Positions 17,317-25,771 of a stretch of 64,000 bases of DNA are shown one piece after another (position 1 is the first letter of the stretch; each line of letters starts with the position of its first letter). Under the pieces are notes generated by a model. That model worked only from the letters and a program-made list of their open reading frames with translations. It did not search any database and was not told the origin of the DNA. The stretch is from Guptibacillus hwajinpoensis (lineage in GTDB: Bacteria > Bacillota > Bacilli > Bacillales > Guptibacillaceae), in NCBI RefSeq assembly GCF_001039475.1, contig NZ_LELK01000001.1:283466-347465 (forward strand), written 5' to 3'. The position numbers and the translations under genes were made by a program.

Positions 17317-17889
17317 ATGAGAGAACTCAATGATGCCGACCTATATGTTAAGGTCCAGGCAAAGGATAAAGAAGCTCTTTCACTCCTCTACGATCGATAT
17401 GAGAAGCTGTTATATTCCTTTTCATATCGGATTGTGAAGGATGGGGGACTTGCTGAAGAAATAATGCAAGAAGTGTTCATTAAGCTTTGGAAAGGAAAGG
17501 CACAATATAGTGATGATAAAGGTAAGTTCTCTTCCTGGCTTCTAACTATGACGCGTCATACGGCGATTGATGTCTTAAGGAGGCAGTCCAAAGAACCTGA
17601 TTTTGAATTAGACGAACGAGATTCTCTTCATAGCGACGAAGACTCTGTAGAAGATCAGGTTGTGTGGAAAGAACGAGGTCAGGTACTTCGAACGGCAGTT
17701 TCTAAATTAAAAGATGAGCAGCAGAAAATCATTGAAATGTTTTACTTTAAAGGGATGACGCATAAAAAAATCTCTGAAGAGTTCGACCTCCCATTGGGGA
17801 CTGTTAAGGGCCGAATTCGGCTTGCATTAAAACATTTAAAAACCAGTCTCGGTGAGAAAGGAGGGGTCTCAGATGAAAGCAACTTGTGA
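17317..17889 (+). CDS. ECF sigma factor (SigK/RskA-type group)
   Basis: The 190-residue protein has region 2 (LAEEIMQEVFIKLWKG, TRHTAIDVLRRQ, about 45-95) and region 4 (LKDEQQKIIEMFYFKGMTHKKISEEFDLPLGTVKGRIRLALKHL, about 130-175). Its end overlaps the next gene by 17 bases, and that gene encodes a membrane anti-sigma factor with zinc motif and RskA-like outer domain, so the pair is a standard signal-transduction unit. AAAGGAG precedes the ATG. Self-activation is usual for the group, but I could not recognise its promoter. Confidence 0.92.
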   Translation: MRELNDADLYVKVQAKDKEALSLLYDRYEKLLYSFSYRIVKDGGLAEEIMQEVFIKLWKGKAQYSDDKGKFSSWLLTMTRHTAIDVLRRQSKEPDFELDERDSLHSDEDSVEDQVVWKERGQVLRTAVSKLKDEQQKIIEMFYFKGMTHKKISEEFDLPLGTVKGRIRLALKHLKTSLGEKGGVSDESNL

Positions 17890-18628
17890 ACAGCTACTTG
17901 ACTATTTCAACGGAACGTTAACAGAACATGAGAAAGTACAGTTCGAAGCTCACCTCGAATCATGTGAAGAGTGCAGAGAGGAGTTAAAGGAGCTGGAAGA
18001 ATTGACAGGTGACCTTCCTTATCTTTCTATACCGGAAGAACCGCCTGCTGGGATGAAAGAACGTGTACTAGCAAGCGTGTTTGAAGATGATAGAGAAGAA
18101 ACCAATCTGAATCATGCTGAAATGAATGATTTAACAAATCAAAACAAAGTGACAGATCTTCAGTCTGAAAGAAAATCTAGACAAAGAAAATGGGTTGCAC
18201 CAGCGCTTGCGGCAGCGCTATTCCTTTCCTTAGCTGGAAATGTATATAATTATATGAATGAAAGCAATCCAGAACAGACCCAGGAAATTGCTTCGCTTAT
18301 AAAAGCCGTCCAGCTGCAGCCTTCTGAGGCAGAAGCATCTGGAGGTTCGGCAGCGTTAATGAATGAGAATGGACGAATGAATCTCATTGTTCAGGTGAAC
18401 GATGTTGCTGATGTGGATGGAGATCAGGTTTATCAAGTTTGGTTGCTTGAAGGGGATACACCTTATCGAGCAGGCTCCTTTACACCGAATCAACAAGGAA
18501 ATGGTGAAGTTACCTATGAGGTTGATTATGAAGGTGAGCATAAGTGGGATGCAGTTGCTATCACACTTGAGCCTGATGATTCGAGTGAAACACCGAAAGG
18601 GAAAGTCGTATTAAGTTCAGGATTATAA
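17873..18628 (+). CDS. Membrane anti-sigma factor, zinc-binding with RskA-type domain
   Basis: An N-terminal anti-sigma zinc domain has His27-x3-Cys31-x2-Cys34 (HLESCEEC). A single membrane helix (about 104-124, VAPALAAALFLSLAGN) follows, then an outer domain with the anti-sigma-K pattern (VWLLEGDTPYRAGSF, WDAVAITLEPD). The 251-residue protein should hold the upstream sigma factor at the membrane until a signal or proteolysis frees it. An in-frame GTG lies at 17852, but AAAGGAGGGG sits just before the ATG at 17873. It ends at a terminator. Confidence 0.9.
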   Translation: MKATCEQLLDYFNGTLTEHEKVQFEAHLESCEECREELKELEELTGDLPYLSIPEEPPAGMKERVLASVFEDDREETNLNHAEMNDLTNQNKVTDLQSERKSRQRKWVAPALAAALFLSLAGNVYNYMNESNPEQTQEIASLIKAVQLQPSEAEASGGSAALMNENGRMNLIVQVNDVADVDGDQVYQVWLLEGDTPYRAGSFTPNQQGNGEVTYEVDYEGEHKWDAVAITLEPDDSSETPKGKVVLSSGL

Positions 18629-18632
18629 GAGA

Positions 18633-18667
18633 GAGCAGAGGCAGTAATGTCTCTGCTTTTATTTTTT
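18633..18667 (+). terminator. Rho-independent terminator
   Basis: AGCAGAGGCA / TGTCTCTGCT stem followed by TTTATTTTTTT. Confidence 0.82.
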
Positions 18668-18676
18668 TGGCTGATG

Positions 18677-18702
18677 GTTTGTAGTAAATGGGTTAGGGGT
18701 AT
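18677..18702 (+). promoter_or_regulatory. Sigma-B-type promoter candidate for the BCCT gene
   Basis: GTTTGT-N14-GGGTAT matches the general-stress sigma-B consensus (GTTTAA-N12 to 15-GGGTAT) at four of six and six of six positions. It gives a leader of about 110 bases before the BCCT transporter. To my knowledge opuD and opuE of B. subtilis are sigma-B-controlled osmolyte transporters, so the match is biologically plausible. Confidence 0.5.
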
Positions 18703-18823
18703 ATTATACTAAAATCTTTAAAAAATTTGATAATGTGGCGCAATTTGATTATGATTAATAACTATGTGGTTGTTATTTTGAAATATTTTTATCGGCCATA
18801 TAATACAAACGGGAGTGAATTGA

Positions 18824-20353
18824 ATGGGAAAAGTTACAAAAGTATATTGGATAGGCATCGCACTGGCGATTGTCTTCGTAGGTTGGGGCGTGATCATGCC
18901 TGGCAATCTCGACCAGGTTATGACCGTATCACAAAATTTCTTTCTAAATCAGTTTGGTTGGTTCTATCAACTTGCAGCAACATTCTTTCTAGTGTTTGCG
19001 ATTTATTTAATTTTCAGTAGATTTGGAAATATCAAGCTCGGTAAAGATACCGACAAGCCTGAGTACAGCAGACTCACCTGGTTCGCAATGTTGTTTAGCG
19101 CCGGGATGGGAATAGGGCTATTGTTCTTTGGAGTATCAGAACCAATGTCCCACTTTTCTACCCCGCCATATGGTGAAGCAGGTACCGTAGGTGCAGCTCA
19201 CCTAGCCCTTCGTTATACATATTTACACTGGGGATTTCATGCATGGGCTATATACGCGACAATTGCTCTAGCCCTTGCTTATTACAAGTTTAGAAAAGGT
19301 GCTCCAGGCCTTATGAGTGCTACACTTTATCCGTTACTCGGGGATCGTGTTAAAGGTCCGATTGGAATTACAGTAGATGTTATCGCCGTATTTGCCACGA
19401 TTTTTGGAGTTGCAGCTTCACTAGGACTAGGGGCTCAACAAATTAATGGTGGGTTAAGCTATTTAACAGACATACCGAATAACTTTACAGTACAGTTAAT
19501 TATTATCTCAATTATCACAGTTCTATTTACAATATCAGCTGGAACAGGAATTAAAAAGGGTATTAAATACTTAAGTAATACGAATATGATACTGGCGGTT
19601 CTATTGCTCTTTGTATTCCTCATTGTAGGACCAACTAAATTCGTTCTAGATATATTTGTAACAACATTCGGTGAGTACGTTCAAAACATTTTCGCAATGG
19701 GTATGCGTCTATCACCAATGAACGAGCAGAATGAATCATGGATTCAGGGCTGGACGATCTTCTATTGGGCATGGTGGATTGCATGGTCTCCATTTGTAGG
19801 AACGTTTATTGCTAGGGTATCAAAAGGTCGCACAGTGAGAGAATTTATGGTTGCAGTAACTGTTGTTCCGACCATTGTTTGTGCATTCTGGTTTGGAGTT
19901 TTCGGTGGATCAGGGATTTTCTTCGACTTTACGCAAGGAACTGATATTGCTGGTCAAAGTCTTGAAGCAGGATTGTTCTATCTTTACGAACAGCTTCCGC
20001 TTGGAATTGTCCTAACAGTTATTACACTATTGTTAATTGCTACGTTCTTTATTACATCAGCTGACTCTGCAACTTTTGTACTGGGGATGCAAACAACAAA
20101 CGGTAGTTTGAATCCGCCTATGTTTGTTAAATTTAGCTGGGGCTTTATTCTTTCAGCTTCTGCAGTTGTATTAATGATTACTGGTGGACTAGAAAGCATG
20201 CAAACAGCAATTATTGTTAGTGCCTTTCCGTTAACAATCATTCTCTTATTTACTTGCTGGGGTATGATTAAGTCATTCAATGAAGAAGTACCAAGAAAGC
20301 AGAGAAGTACTGATAAGAAACCAAAAGCAAAGAAAGAAATAAAAACAGTCTAA
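18824..20353 (+). CDS. BCCT family transporter, glycine betaine type (OpuD-like)
   Basis: The 509-residue protein has twelve hydrophobic segments and the family signatures: the glycine-rich AGMGIGLLFFGVSEPMSHF (about 89-107) and the Trp-rich FYWAWWIAWSPFVGTFIARVS (about 310-330). These carriers import betaine, carnitine, choline or ectoine with sodium for osmoprotection. The basic tail (KKPKAKKEIKT) resembles the osmosensing tails of such carriers. OpuD-like function is likely; the exact osmolyte is not certain. Possible sigma-B promoter upstream; terminator downstream. Confidence 0.9.
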   Translation: MGKVTKVYWIGIALAIVFVGWGVIMPGNLDQVMTVSQNFFLNQFGWFYQLAATFFLVFAIYLIFSRFGNIKLGKDTDKPEYSRLTWFAMLFSAGMGIGLLFFGVSEPMSHFSTPPYGEAGTVGAAHLALRYTYLHWGFHAWAIYATIALALAYYKFRKGAPGLMSATLYPLLGDRVKGPIGITVDVIAVFATIFGVAASLGLGAQQINGGLSYLTDIPNNFTVQLIIISIITVLFTISAGTGIKKGIKYLSNTNMILAVLLLFVFLIVGPTKFVLDIFVTTFGEYVQNIFAMGMRLSPMNEQNESWIQGWTIFYWAWWIAWSPFVGTFIARVSKGRTVREFMVAVTVVPTIVCAFWFGVFGGSGIFFDFTQGTDIAGQSLEAGLFYLYEQLPLGIVLTVITLLLIATFFITSADSATFVLGMQTTNGSLNPPMFVKFSWGFILSASAVVLMITGGLESMQTAIIVSAFPLTIILLFTCWGMIKSFNEEVPRKQRSTDKKPKAKKEIKTV

Positions 20354-20356
20354 TTC

Positions 20357-20397
20357 AAAACCCTTGAAGTGCTTGCACTTTAAGGGTTTCTTTCTTT
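20357..20397 (+). terminator. Rho-independent terminator
   Basis: AAAACCCTTGAAGTGC / GCACTTTAAGGGTTT stem followed by a T-rich run. Confidence 0.85.
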
Positions 20398-20467
20398 CAT
20401 TCTTAGAAATAACGTTAAGATTGTTCAGTTTTTATTACAAATAAGAGAGCTAAGGTTGGCAGAATAG

Positions 20468-22717
20468 ATGAAAATTGGCTATCATAAGAGTATGTGGACT
20501 AAAAAAGAGAATAGACTCATTCAAAGCTGGGTTGCTCGTTTAGCTGCTGCGGATCCCGGCAGGACCAGGTTACATCAAGCAGTTAGAATTACAATTAGTG
20601 TATTATCTTCAGTTATGACAATGTTATGGTTAACTTCCTTTATGGGAGTATCCTTTACACCAGCAATTCTTGCGGGTGTAGTCAGTCTTTTATCACTTTT
20701 ACTAGTAAATGATGACACAGAGAAGCAGAAAAAGATAACGACTGGATTGTTAGTTATATCAAGCATTGCTGCTCTTTCGTTAAGCACATTGCTCGGTTCT
20801 ATTTCATACGTAATCGATGCCCTTTTCTTATTTGTTATTTTTTGTGCTTACTACACTCAGCACTATGGTTTTCGTTATTTTGCTATATTTATGGTCGCGT
20901 TCTTATCCATTTACTTTTCGACTTTGTTAAATCTCCAACCGCAAGACTTGCCAGTTTTTATAGTAGGTATTCTAGCGGGTGGAATGTATTCCTATTTGTA
21001 TCACTTTATCGTTCTTCGTAATCAACCTACTAAACAGCTTCGTCATAGTATGCGATCATTCCATATCCAAACGAATCTTACACTAGACCTTGTTCTCGAT
21101 GTAATCGGAGATCCAATTCCAAATCGTTACAGGACTTTTCTACTTAAAAGAGATGTTAAAAGGCTAAATGACTATGCACAGGTGATTTCAAGTCAGTTAA
21201 CTACAACGAATCCTAGTAAGGTTTGGGAAGGTATTGATTCAGAACAATTAAGGTTGTATATCTTTGACGCAGAAATGTTAATTGAAACGCTTTATCCAGC
21301 TGTGAAGAGGCTTAAAGAACTTCATGCTTTAGAACATGATGAAGTAAGGAAGTTATTATATAAAGTTGTTGAGTCAATACGAGATGCGGAAGTTCTAAGA
21401 AGTCATGATATTATAGGTAACTTAATGCAAACAGAGAAAGTAATTGATGAATTAAAGCTCCAGTTAATTCATCTGCGGATGGCAAATCATCAGAATAAAG
21501 ACTGGCTTTGGCTAATACGAAGAATTGAGTCAATTGCAAATCACCTAGTTGATAGTTCTAATGAGCTTAGTGCTAGACGAATGGCAAATATTAACGAAGA
21601 AGAATGGCTAGAAGATGCGGATGAAATCAAAAAGGATAATATCAAAGAAGAGGAAGAAAACAGTACATTTCCAAGACTTGCTACAAAAAAAGCTTTACAA
21701 GCTATAGCAGCTGGAGCAGTTGCAATCATGTTTGGTAATTTATTATCACCAGCGCATCAATACTGGGTTCTTCTATCCGCTTTTGTTGTTCTACTTGGAA
21801 CGGATACAGTAGGAATGACTCTCCAGAAAGCTTTTCAAAGGTCGCTTGGAACAATCTTTGGAGCAATTGCTGGCTTTGGTCTTGCTCAACTACTAGCAGG
21901 ACAGGTTGTTTTAGAGCTTGTTGCACTGTTTTGCTGTATTTTCTTGGCATTCTATTTTCTATCCATTTCATATGCCATGATGATGTTTTGGATGACAATG
22001 TTGATTGCAATTATGTATGATTTCATTCTGGGGGGAATTACAGAGCAAATTATTCTAGCAAGGGTTTTTGATACGCTAGCGGGAGCGTTCATTGGTTTTC
22101 TTGCTGCAGCTTTAATCTATCCAAGAAAAACCCAAGAGAAGGTTTCTAATACAGTAGAAGATTTCCTAAATAAACTCAGTACCTTTGTATCTGATTACCT
22201 CGAATCGTTCGTGTATCCTGAGAAAACCGCTGATTTTACTAATCAGGCTTTTGGGATAGACGAAGAAATGAGAAGAATTGAAGAGGATGCAAGACCATTA
22301 AGAAATAGACCTGCCATTCTAGCTAGATCTGGAATTGAACGCTGGTTAACTGTTCTGACAGCTATTAATTATTTCGCAAAACACTTACTAGCTTCAACAA
22401 ACAGAAGTAATCACGTACGTATCATTGCAGGCACAGATGACACATTGAAACATATCAATCAAGTTATTAAACATAATATTGGAACGTTATTAAGGCTCTT
22501 AAAGGGTGAGCAGGGTCTTGTTATGTATCATCTAAATAAAGAACGCGAACAAATTGAAGGATTATCTGAGGATCTAACAGATGAAGATCTGGATGTGAAG
22601 ACATTTGTAAACGACCTTTATTATGTGTGGCGTATTAATCAATCGTTACTCGTTCTAGGGAAAGAGCTTGGCTCTTTGAATAACAGGGAAGCGTCTACTA
22701 GTGAATTGAATGAATAG
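20468..22717 (+). CDS. FUSC family membrane transporter (aromatic-acid exporter type)
   Basis: At 749 residues the protein shows the YccS/AaeB layout: a first membrane block (about 37-180), a long soluble helical region (about 185-390), a second membrane block (about 405-560) and a soluble C-terminal region to the end. The second block contains HQYWVLLSAFVVLLGTD and RSLGTIFGAIAGFGLA, the FUSC_2 pattern. Related proteins export hydroxylated aromatic acids; the substrate here is unknown. The ribosome-binding site (AAGG) is weak. It stands alone between two terminators. Confidence 0.85.
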   Translation: MKIGYHKSMWTKKENRLIQSWVARLAAADPGRTRLHQAVRITISVLSSVMTMLWLTSFMGVSFTPAILAGVVSLLSLLLVNDDTEKQKKITTGLLVISSIAALSLSTLLGSISYVIDALFLFVIFCAYYTQHYGFRYFAIFMVAFLSIYFSTLLNLQPQDLPVFIVGILAGGMYSYLYHFIVLRNQPTKQLRHSMRSFHIQTNLTLDLVLDVIGDPIPNRYRTFLLKRDVKRLNDYAQVISSQLTTTNPSKVWEGIDSEQLRLYIFDAEMLIETLYPAVKRLKELHALEHDEVRKLLYKVVESIRDAEVLRSHDIIGNLMQTEKVIDELKLQLIHLRMANHQNKDWLWLIRRIESIANHLVDSSNELSARRMANINEEEWLEDADEIKKDNIKEEEENSTFPRLATKKALQAIAAGAVAIMFGNLLSPAHQYWVLLSAFVVLLGTDTVGMTLQKAFQRSLGTIFGAIAGFGLAQLLAGQVVLELVALFCCIFLAFYFLSISYAMMMFWMTMLIAIMYDFILGGITEQIILARVFDTLAGAFIGFLAAALIYPRKTQEKVSNTVEDFLNKLSTFVSDYLESFVYPEKTADFTNQAFGIDEEMRRIEEDARPLRNRPAILARSGIERWLTVLTAINYFAKHLLASTNRSNHVRIIAGTDDTLKHINQVIKHNIGTLLRLLKGEQGLVMYHLNKEREQIEGLSEDLTDEDLDVKTFVNDLYYVWRINQSLLVLGKELGSLNNREASTSELNE

Positions 22718-22718
22718 C

Positions 22719-22751
22719 AAAAACCGAAGCTCAACTAAGGCTTCGGTTTTT
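22719..22751 (+). terminator. Rho-independent terminator
   Basis: AAAAACCGAAGC / GCTTCGGTTTTT stem. Confidence 0.87.
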
Positions 22752-22860
22752 ACTATAGTAAGATATAAAATAATAAAGGAATTTGTAGTTTATATATTGG
22801 CAAAAAGGGAAACTAGACTGATAGCTAAATATAAAGCATTATTTATAGGAGGATTTACAA

Positions 22861-23637
22861 ATGGTTAACAACAAGACTGTATTTATTACAGGAGCAGCAA
22901 GAGGAATTGGATTTGAAATTGGTGAGACGTTTGCTTCAAACGGAGCGAAGGTTGTGTTGTCAGACATTAATGAAGAAGGTACGGAGGAAGCGGCACGTAA
23001 CCTAAGAGACAAAGGTTATGATGTTATTGGAATTAAAGCAGATGTAACAAATGAAGATGAAATTAAATCTGCAATTGATCGAACCGTAGAGAAATATGGA
23101 CGTTTGGATGTATTAATCAATAACGCTGGCCTTCAACATGTAACAGCGATTGAGAATTTCCCTACCGATAAGTTTCGTAAGATGCAAGATATCATGCTTA
23201 CAGCACCTTTCATTGCTACGAAACATGTATTTCCAATAATGAAGAAACAAGGATTTGGTAGAATTATAAATATGGCATCCATTAATGGTGTAATAGGCTT
23301 TGCTGGTAAAGCAGCATACAATAGTGCTAAACATGGTTTAATTGGATTAACTAAAGTGTCAGCACTAGAAGGTGCAGAGCATGGGATTACTGTTAACGCT
23401 ATGGCACCTGGTTATGTAGATACACCACTAGTTCGAGGACAGATGGAAGATCTAGCAAAAGAACGTGGAGTTGAATTAGAAAAGGTATTAGAAGAAGTAA
23501 TTTATCCATTGGTACCTCAAAAGCGACTTCTTGAAGTGAAAGAAATTGCTGATTATTCTATGTTTATTGCTAGTGATGCAGCGAAAAGTATTACTGGACA
23601 GGCCTTGATTATTGATGGTGGATATACGGCACAGTAA
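22861..23637 (+). CDS. 3-hydroxybutyrate dehydrogenase
   Basis: This 258-residue classical SDR has TGAARGIGFEIG (about 10-21), NNAG (about 89-92), the catalytic YNSAK (about 154-158) and the features typical of D-3-hydroxybutyrate dehydrogenases: LQHVTAIENFPTDKF, the substrate-lid segment with YPLVPQKRLLEVKEIA and the final IIDGGYTAQ. It oxidises 3-hydroxybutyrate to acetoacetate with NAD. The cytosolic product can enter the CoA transferase and thiolase encoded at 38-41 kb. AGGAGG precedes the ATG. Single-gene unit with a terminator. B. subtilis YxjF is the nearest recalled homologue. Confidence 0.9.
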   Translation: MVNNKTVFITGAARGIGFEIGETFASNGAKVVLSDINEEGTEEAARNLRDKGYDVIGIKADVTNEDEIKSAIDRTVEKYGRLDVLINNAGLQHVTAIENFPTDKFRKMQDIMLTAPFIATKHVFPIMKKQGFGRIINMASINGVIGFAGKAAYNSAKHGLIGLTKVSALEGAEHGITVNAMAPGYVDTPLVRGQMEDLAKERGVELEKVLEEVIYPLVPQKRLLEVKEIADYSMFIASDAAKSITGQALIIDGGYTAQ

Positions 23638-23655
23638 ATCAGAAATCATAAATTA

Positions 23656-23688
23656 ACAGCGCCCGCATCCAATGCGGGCGCTGTTTTC
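23656..23688. terminator. Rho-independent terminator between convergent genes
   Basis: ACAGCGCCCGCAT-CCA-ATGCGGGCGCTGT followed by TTTTC. Transcripts of the dehydrogenase and, reading the other way, lysE-like gene meet here. Confidence 0.88.
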
Positions 23689-24310
23689 ATTTTTCACTAA
23701 AAGCAATTTGAATACCAATGACTGCGAGAAGAGTTCCTTTTAGTAGATTGATTCTTCTTGACGCTTTTTCGTTCCGACTTACAATAGTAGATAGTTTACC
23801 AGCAAATAGACTAATACCACTGAAAATCAACAAAGCTTGTATAATGAATATTCCTCCAAGCAAAACCATTTGAAGTGCAGGATACCCTGCATTCTGGTCA
23901 ATGAACTGTGGAAGTAGTGCAAGAAAAAAGAGAGATACTTTAGGGTTTAGAATATTCATCACAATGCCTTTTCGGTAAAGGGACGAATATGAACGTGACT
24001 GCTGATTATTGATTGTGGATGTAGCCCCTCTTTCACGAAAAGCTTGATAAGCCATGTACAGTAAATAAGCCGCACCGAGGTATTTTACAATCGAGAATGC
24101 GAGTGATGATTGATATAGTAGTGCTGATATTCCTACCGCAGCAGCAGTAATATGTACAAGGAGCCCTGAACATAATCCTAGTGATGTAGCTATTCCAGCT
24201 TGTTTATTTTGAGAAATACTTTGTGCAAGTACAAATAAGTTGTCTGGGCCAGGCATCAAGGTGAGAAGAACAGCAGCTCCAAAAAAAGATAATAGTAGTG
24301 ACATTTCCAT
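23687..24310 (-). CDS. LysE family translocator
   Basis: The 207-residue protein has about six hydrophobic segments. It carries the LysE/RhtB family signature near the start (LMPGPDNLFVLAQSISQNKQAG, about 19-40, with GLCSGLLVHITAAAVG) and NILNPKVSLFFLALLPQF (about 115-132). These proteins export amino acids or their analogues. The substrate cannot be read. AAAGGGGAATGG precedes the first of two nearby ATGs on the minus strand. Confidence 0.9.
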   Translation of the reverse strand: MEMSLLLSFFGAAVLLTLMPGPDNLFVLAQSISQNKQAGIATSLGLCSGLLVHITAAAVGISALLYQSSLAFSIVKYLGAAYLLYMAYQAFRERGATSTINNQQSRSYSSLYRKGIVMNILNPKVSLFFLALLPQFIDQNAGYPALQMVLLGGIFIIQALLIFSGISLFAGKLSTIVSRNEKASRRINLLKGTLLAVIGIQIAFSEK

Positions 24311-24392
24311 AATCCATTCCCCTTTCTTGTACTATATAGTATATATGAGGTGCATACGTTCGAACAGGTGAAATTGATTGAAGTAGAGCCAC

Positions 24393-24420
24393 TTGACAGA
24401 TATCTCATTAATGGTATAAT
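24393..24420 (+). promoter_or_regulatory. Sigma-A promoter of the first GNAT gene
   Basis: TTGACA-N16-TATAAT, a full match to both consensus boxes, lies 37 bases before the ATG at 24457. Confidence 0.8.
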
Positions 24421-24456
24421 TCTGACATCTTTTGGAGTAGTTGGAGGAACTGTCAT

Positions 24457-25020
24457 ATGAAACCGATTCTTATTGATTTCCCTTATGAATTTGAAACAGA
24501 ACGCTTACATATAAGGTATCCAATACCTGGTGATGGCACCGCTGTTCATCAGGCTATTCAATCTTCTATTGAAGAACTGAAACCATGGATGCCATTTGCT
24601 CAATCTGAACAAACGCTTGATGATGTTGAAGCGAATATTCGTGAATCGCATGCTGATTTTTTGAAAAGAACGGATTTAAGACTTCTTCTTTTCAATAAAA
24701 ATTCTGGTTCCTTAATCGGTTCTTCAGGTCTTCATCGTATCGATTGGACCCTTCGTAAATTTGAAATCGGTTATTGGATAGATTCCAGGTATTCTGGTGA
24801 AGGATTTATGAGTGAAGCAGTAAGTGGTATCTCCGATTTCGCATTTGATCACCTTGAAGCAAAGAGAGTGGAAATAAGGTGCAACAAAGATAATTTCCGA
24901 AGTCGTAAAGTAGCAGAGCGAGTAAATTTTGAACTAGAAGCGATCCTTCGAAACGATAGCTTGTCTATTAATGGAGAAGAATTAATTGATACATGCGTAT
25001 ATGCAAAAATAACTAAATAA
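24457..25020 (+). CDS. GNAT acetyltransferase, RimJ/RimL-like
   Basis: The 187-residue protein begins with ETERLHIRYP (about 14-23), the usual first strand of the RimJ/RimL group, and contains FEIGYWIDSRYSGEGFMSEAV (about 105-125), the acetyl-CoA pyrophosphate-binding turn, followed by EIRCNKDNFRSRKVAERVNFE. Such enzymes acetylate the alpha-amino group of ribosomal proteins or small molecules. A consensus promoter and TTGGAGGAA ribosome-binding site precede it. It is the first of three GNAT genes in 1.8 kb. Confidence 0.88.
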   Translation: MKPILIDFPYEFETERLHIRYPIPGDGTAVHQAIQSSIEELKPWMPFAQSEQTLDDVEANIRESHADFLKRTDLRLLLFNKNSGSLIGSSGLHRIDWTLRKFEIGYWIDSRYSGEGFMSEAVSGISDFAFDHLEAKRVEIRCNKDNFRSRKVAERVNFELEAILRNDSLSINGEELIDTCVYAKITK

Positions 25021-25140
25021 TGGTTTGCAATTCGCCAATTTATTGGAGGGTTTATCCAATATTCATATGAAGAAGGAAAGAACATCAATCATCAAGAAGT
25101 AACGAGTAATGAAATATAAAGTTGATGGAGGGGACAGTGC

Positions 25141-25572
25141 GTGATTGAGAGAGCAAATATAGAGGAAAGGGATTATATTCTATCCAATTCCATTCAGTCA
25201 GTTAATGAAGGAACAACAAATCCAGGTATTGTAAAGGAAGAGAAAGCACTGCAGATTGTTTCATCTATTTTAGATCGAGGTGGATATCATCTTATTTACC
25301 GAGACGGCGATGAAATTGCAGGGTGGGTTTTGTTAGGTGAAAACACAGATTATTTTACAGAGAATAAGCATGGCTTTATTTATGATGTGTTTGTGTTTCC
25401 TAAATTTAGAGGCAAAGGATTTTCGAAAAAGCTTGTTGAAGCAAGCATAGCGAATTTTAAGGAACAAGGATATGATGAAATTCGATTAAATGTATACTCA
25501 TCGAATTTCGCAAAGTATATTTATAAAGACATTGGGTTCAAAGAACTCCAAACGATAATGGTTTATAAATAG
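25141..25572 (+). CDS. GNAT acetyltransferase
   Basis: The 143-residue single GNAT domain shows GFIYDVFVFPKFRGKGFSKKLVEA (about 79-102; the RGKGFS turn binds acetyl-CoA) and the terminal RLNVYSSNFAKYIYKDIGFKEL motif. The start is GTG, fixed by TGGAGGGG. The acceptor substrate is unknown. It lies 120 bases after the first GNAT gene without a terminator, so the two may be cotranscribed. Confidence 0.85.
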   Translation: MIERANIEERDYILSNSIQSVNEGTTNPGIVKEEKALQIVSSILDRGGYHLIYRDGDEIAGWVLLGENTDYFTENKHGFIYDVFVFPKFRGKGFSKKLVEASIANFKEQGYDEIRLNVYSSNFAKYIYKDIGFKELQTIMVYK

Positions 25573-25630
25573 TTGTTTGCTATTCTTATCATTTATTAAA
25601 ACAATGTGAAAAAGAACACATAATTAGTCT

Positions 25631-25740
25631 AAATGTGCATGGTTCTTGGTACACTGTTTTTGCAGGAACTTCCCCGGTTCCTGCCCCCCTTAAAATATAT
25701 AGTGTGAGCCCCATGCATTTCCCGGCATGGGGCTTTTTTA
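25631..25740 (+). ncRNA. Attenuator-like leader with terminator before third GNAT gene
   Basis: Three structures are possible. A central hairpin is GCAGGAAC-TTCCCCG-GTTCCTGC (25662-25684). A 10-bp terminator is AGCCCCATGC / GCATGGGGCT followed by six T (25707-25739). A competing long stem joins AAAT, GCATGG and ACACT (25631-25655) to AGTGT, CCATGC and ATTT (25701-25720), that is, to the left arm of the terminator. Terminator and competitor exclude each other, the mark of transcription attenuation. A 24-codon frame (25633-25707, containing FLPPLK) runs through the leader but lacks a good ribosome-binding site. An ATGTG-N8-CACAT dyad lies just upstream at 25604-25621. It could instead be a stand-alone small RNA with C-rich loops. 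Confidence 0.5.
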
Positions 25741-25771
25741 TTGAAAAATCTGATCTGAAAGTGGGAGTTTA

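Noticed and set aside
17852-17872. GTG at 17852 as start of the anti-sigma gene
   Set aside because: The AAAGGAGGGG site sits between it and the ATG at 17873, so the later start is better supported.
25633-25707. 24-codon leader peptide as a separate gene
   Set aside because: It is kept only as an option in the attenuator finding, because there is no good ribosome-binding site and it overlaps RNA stems that explain the sequence.
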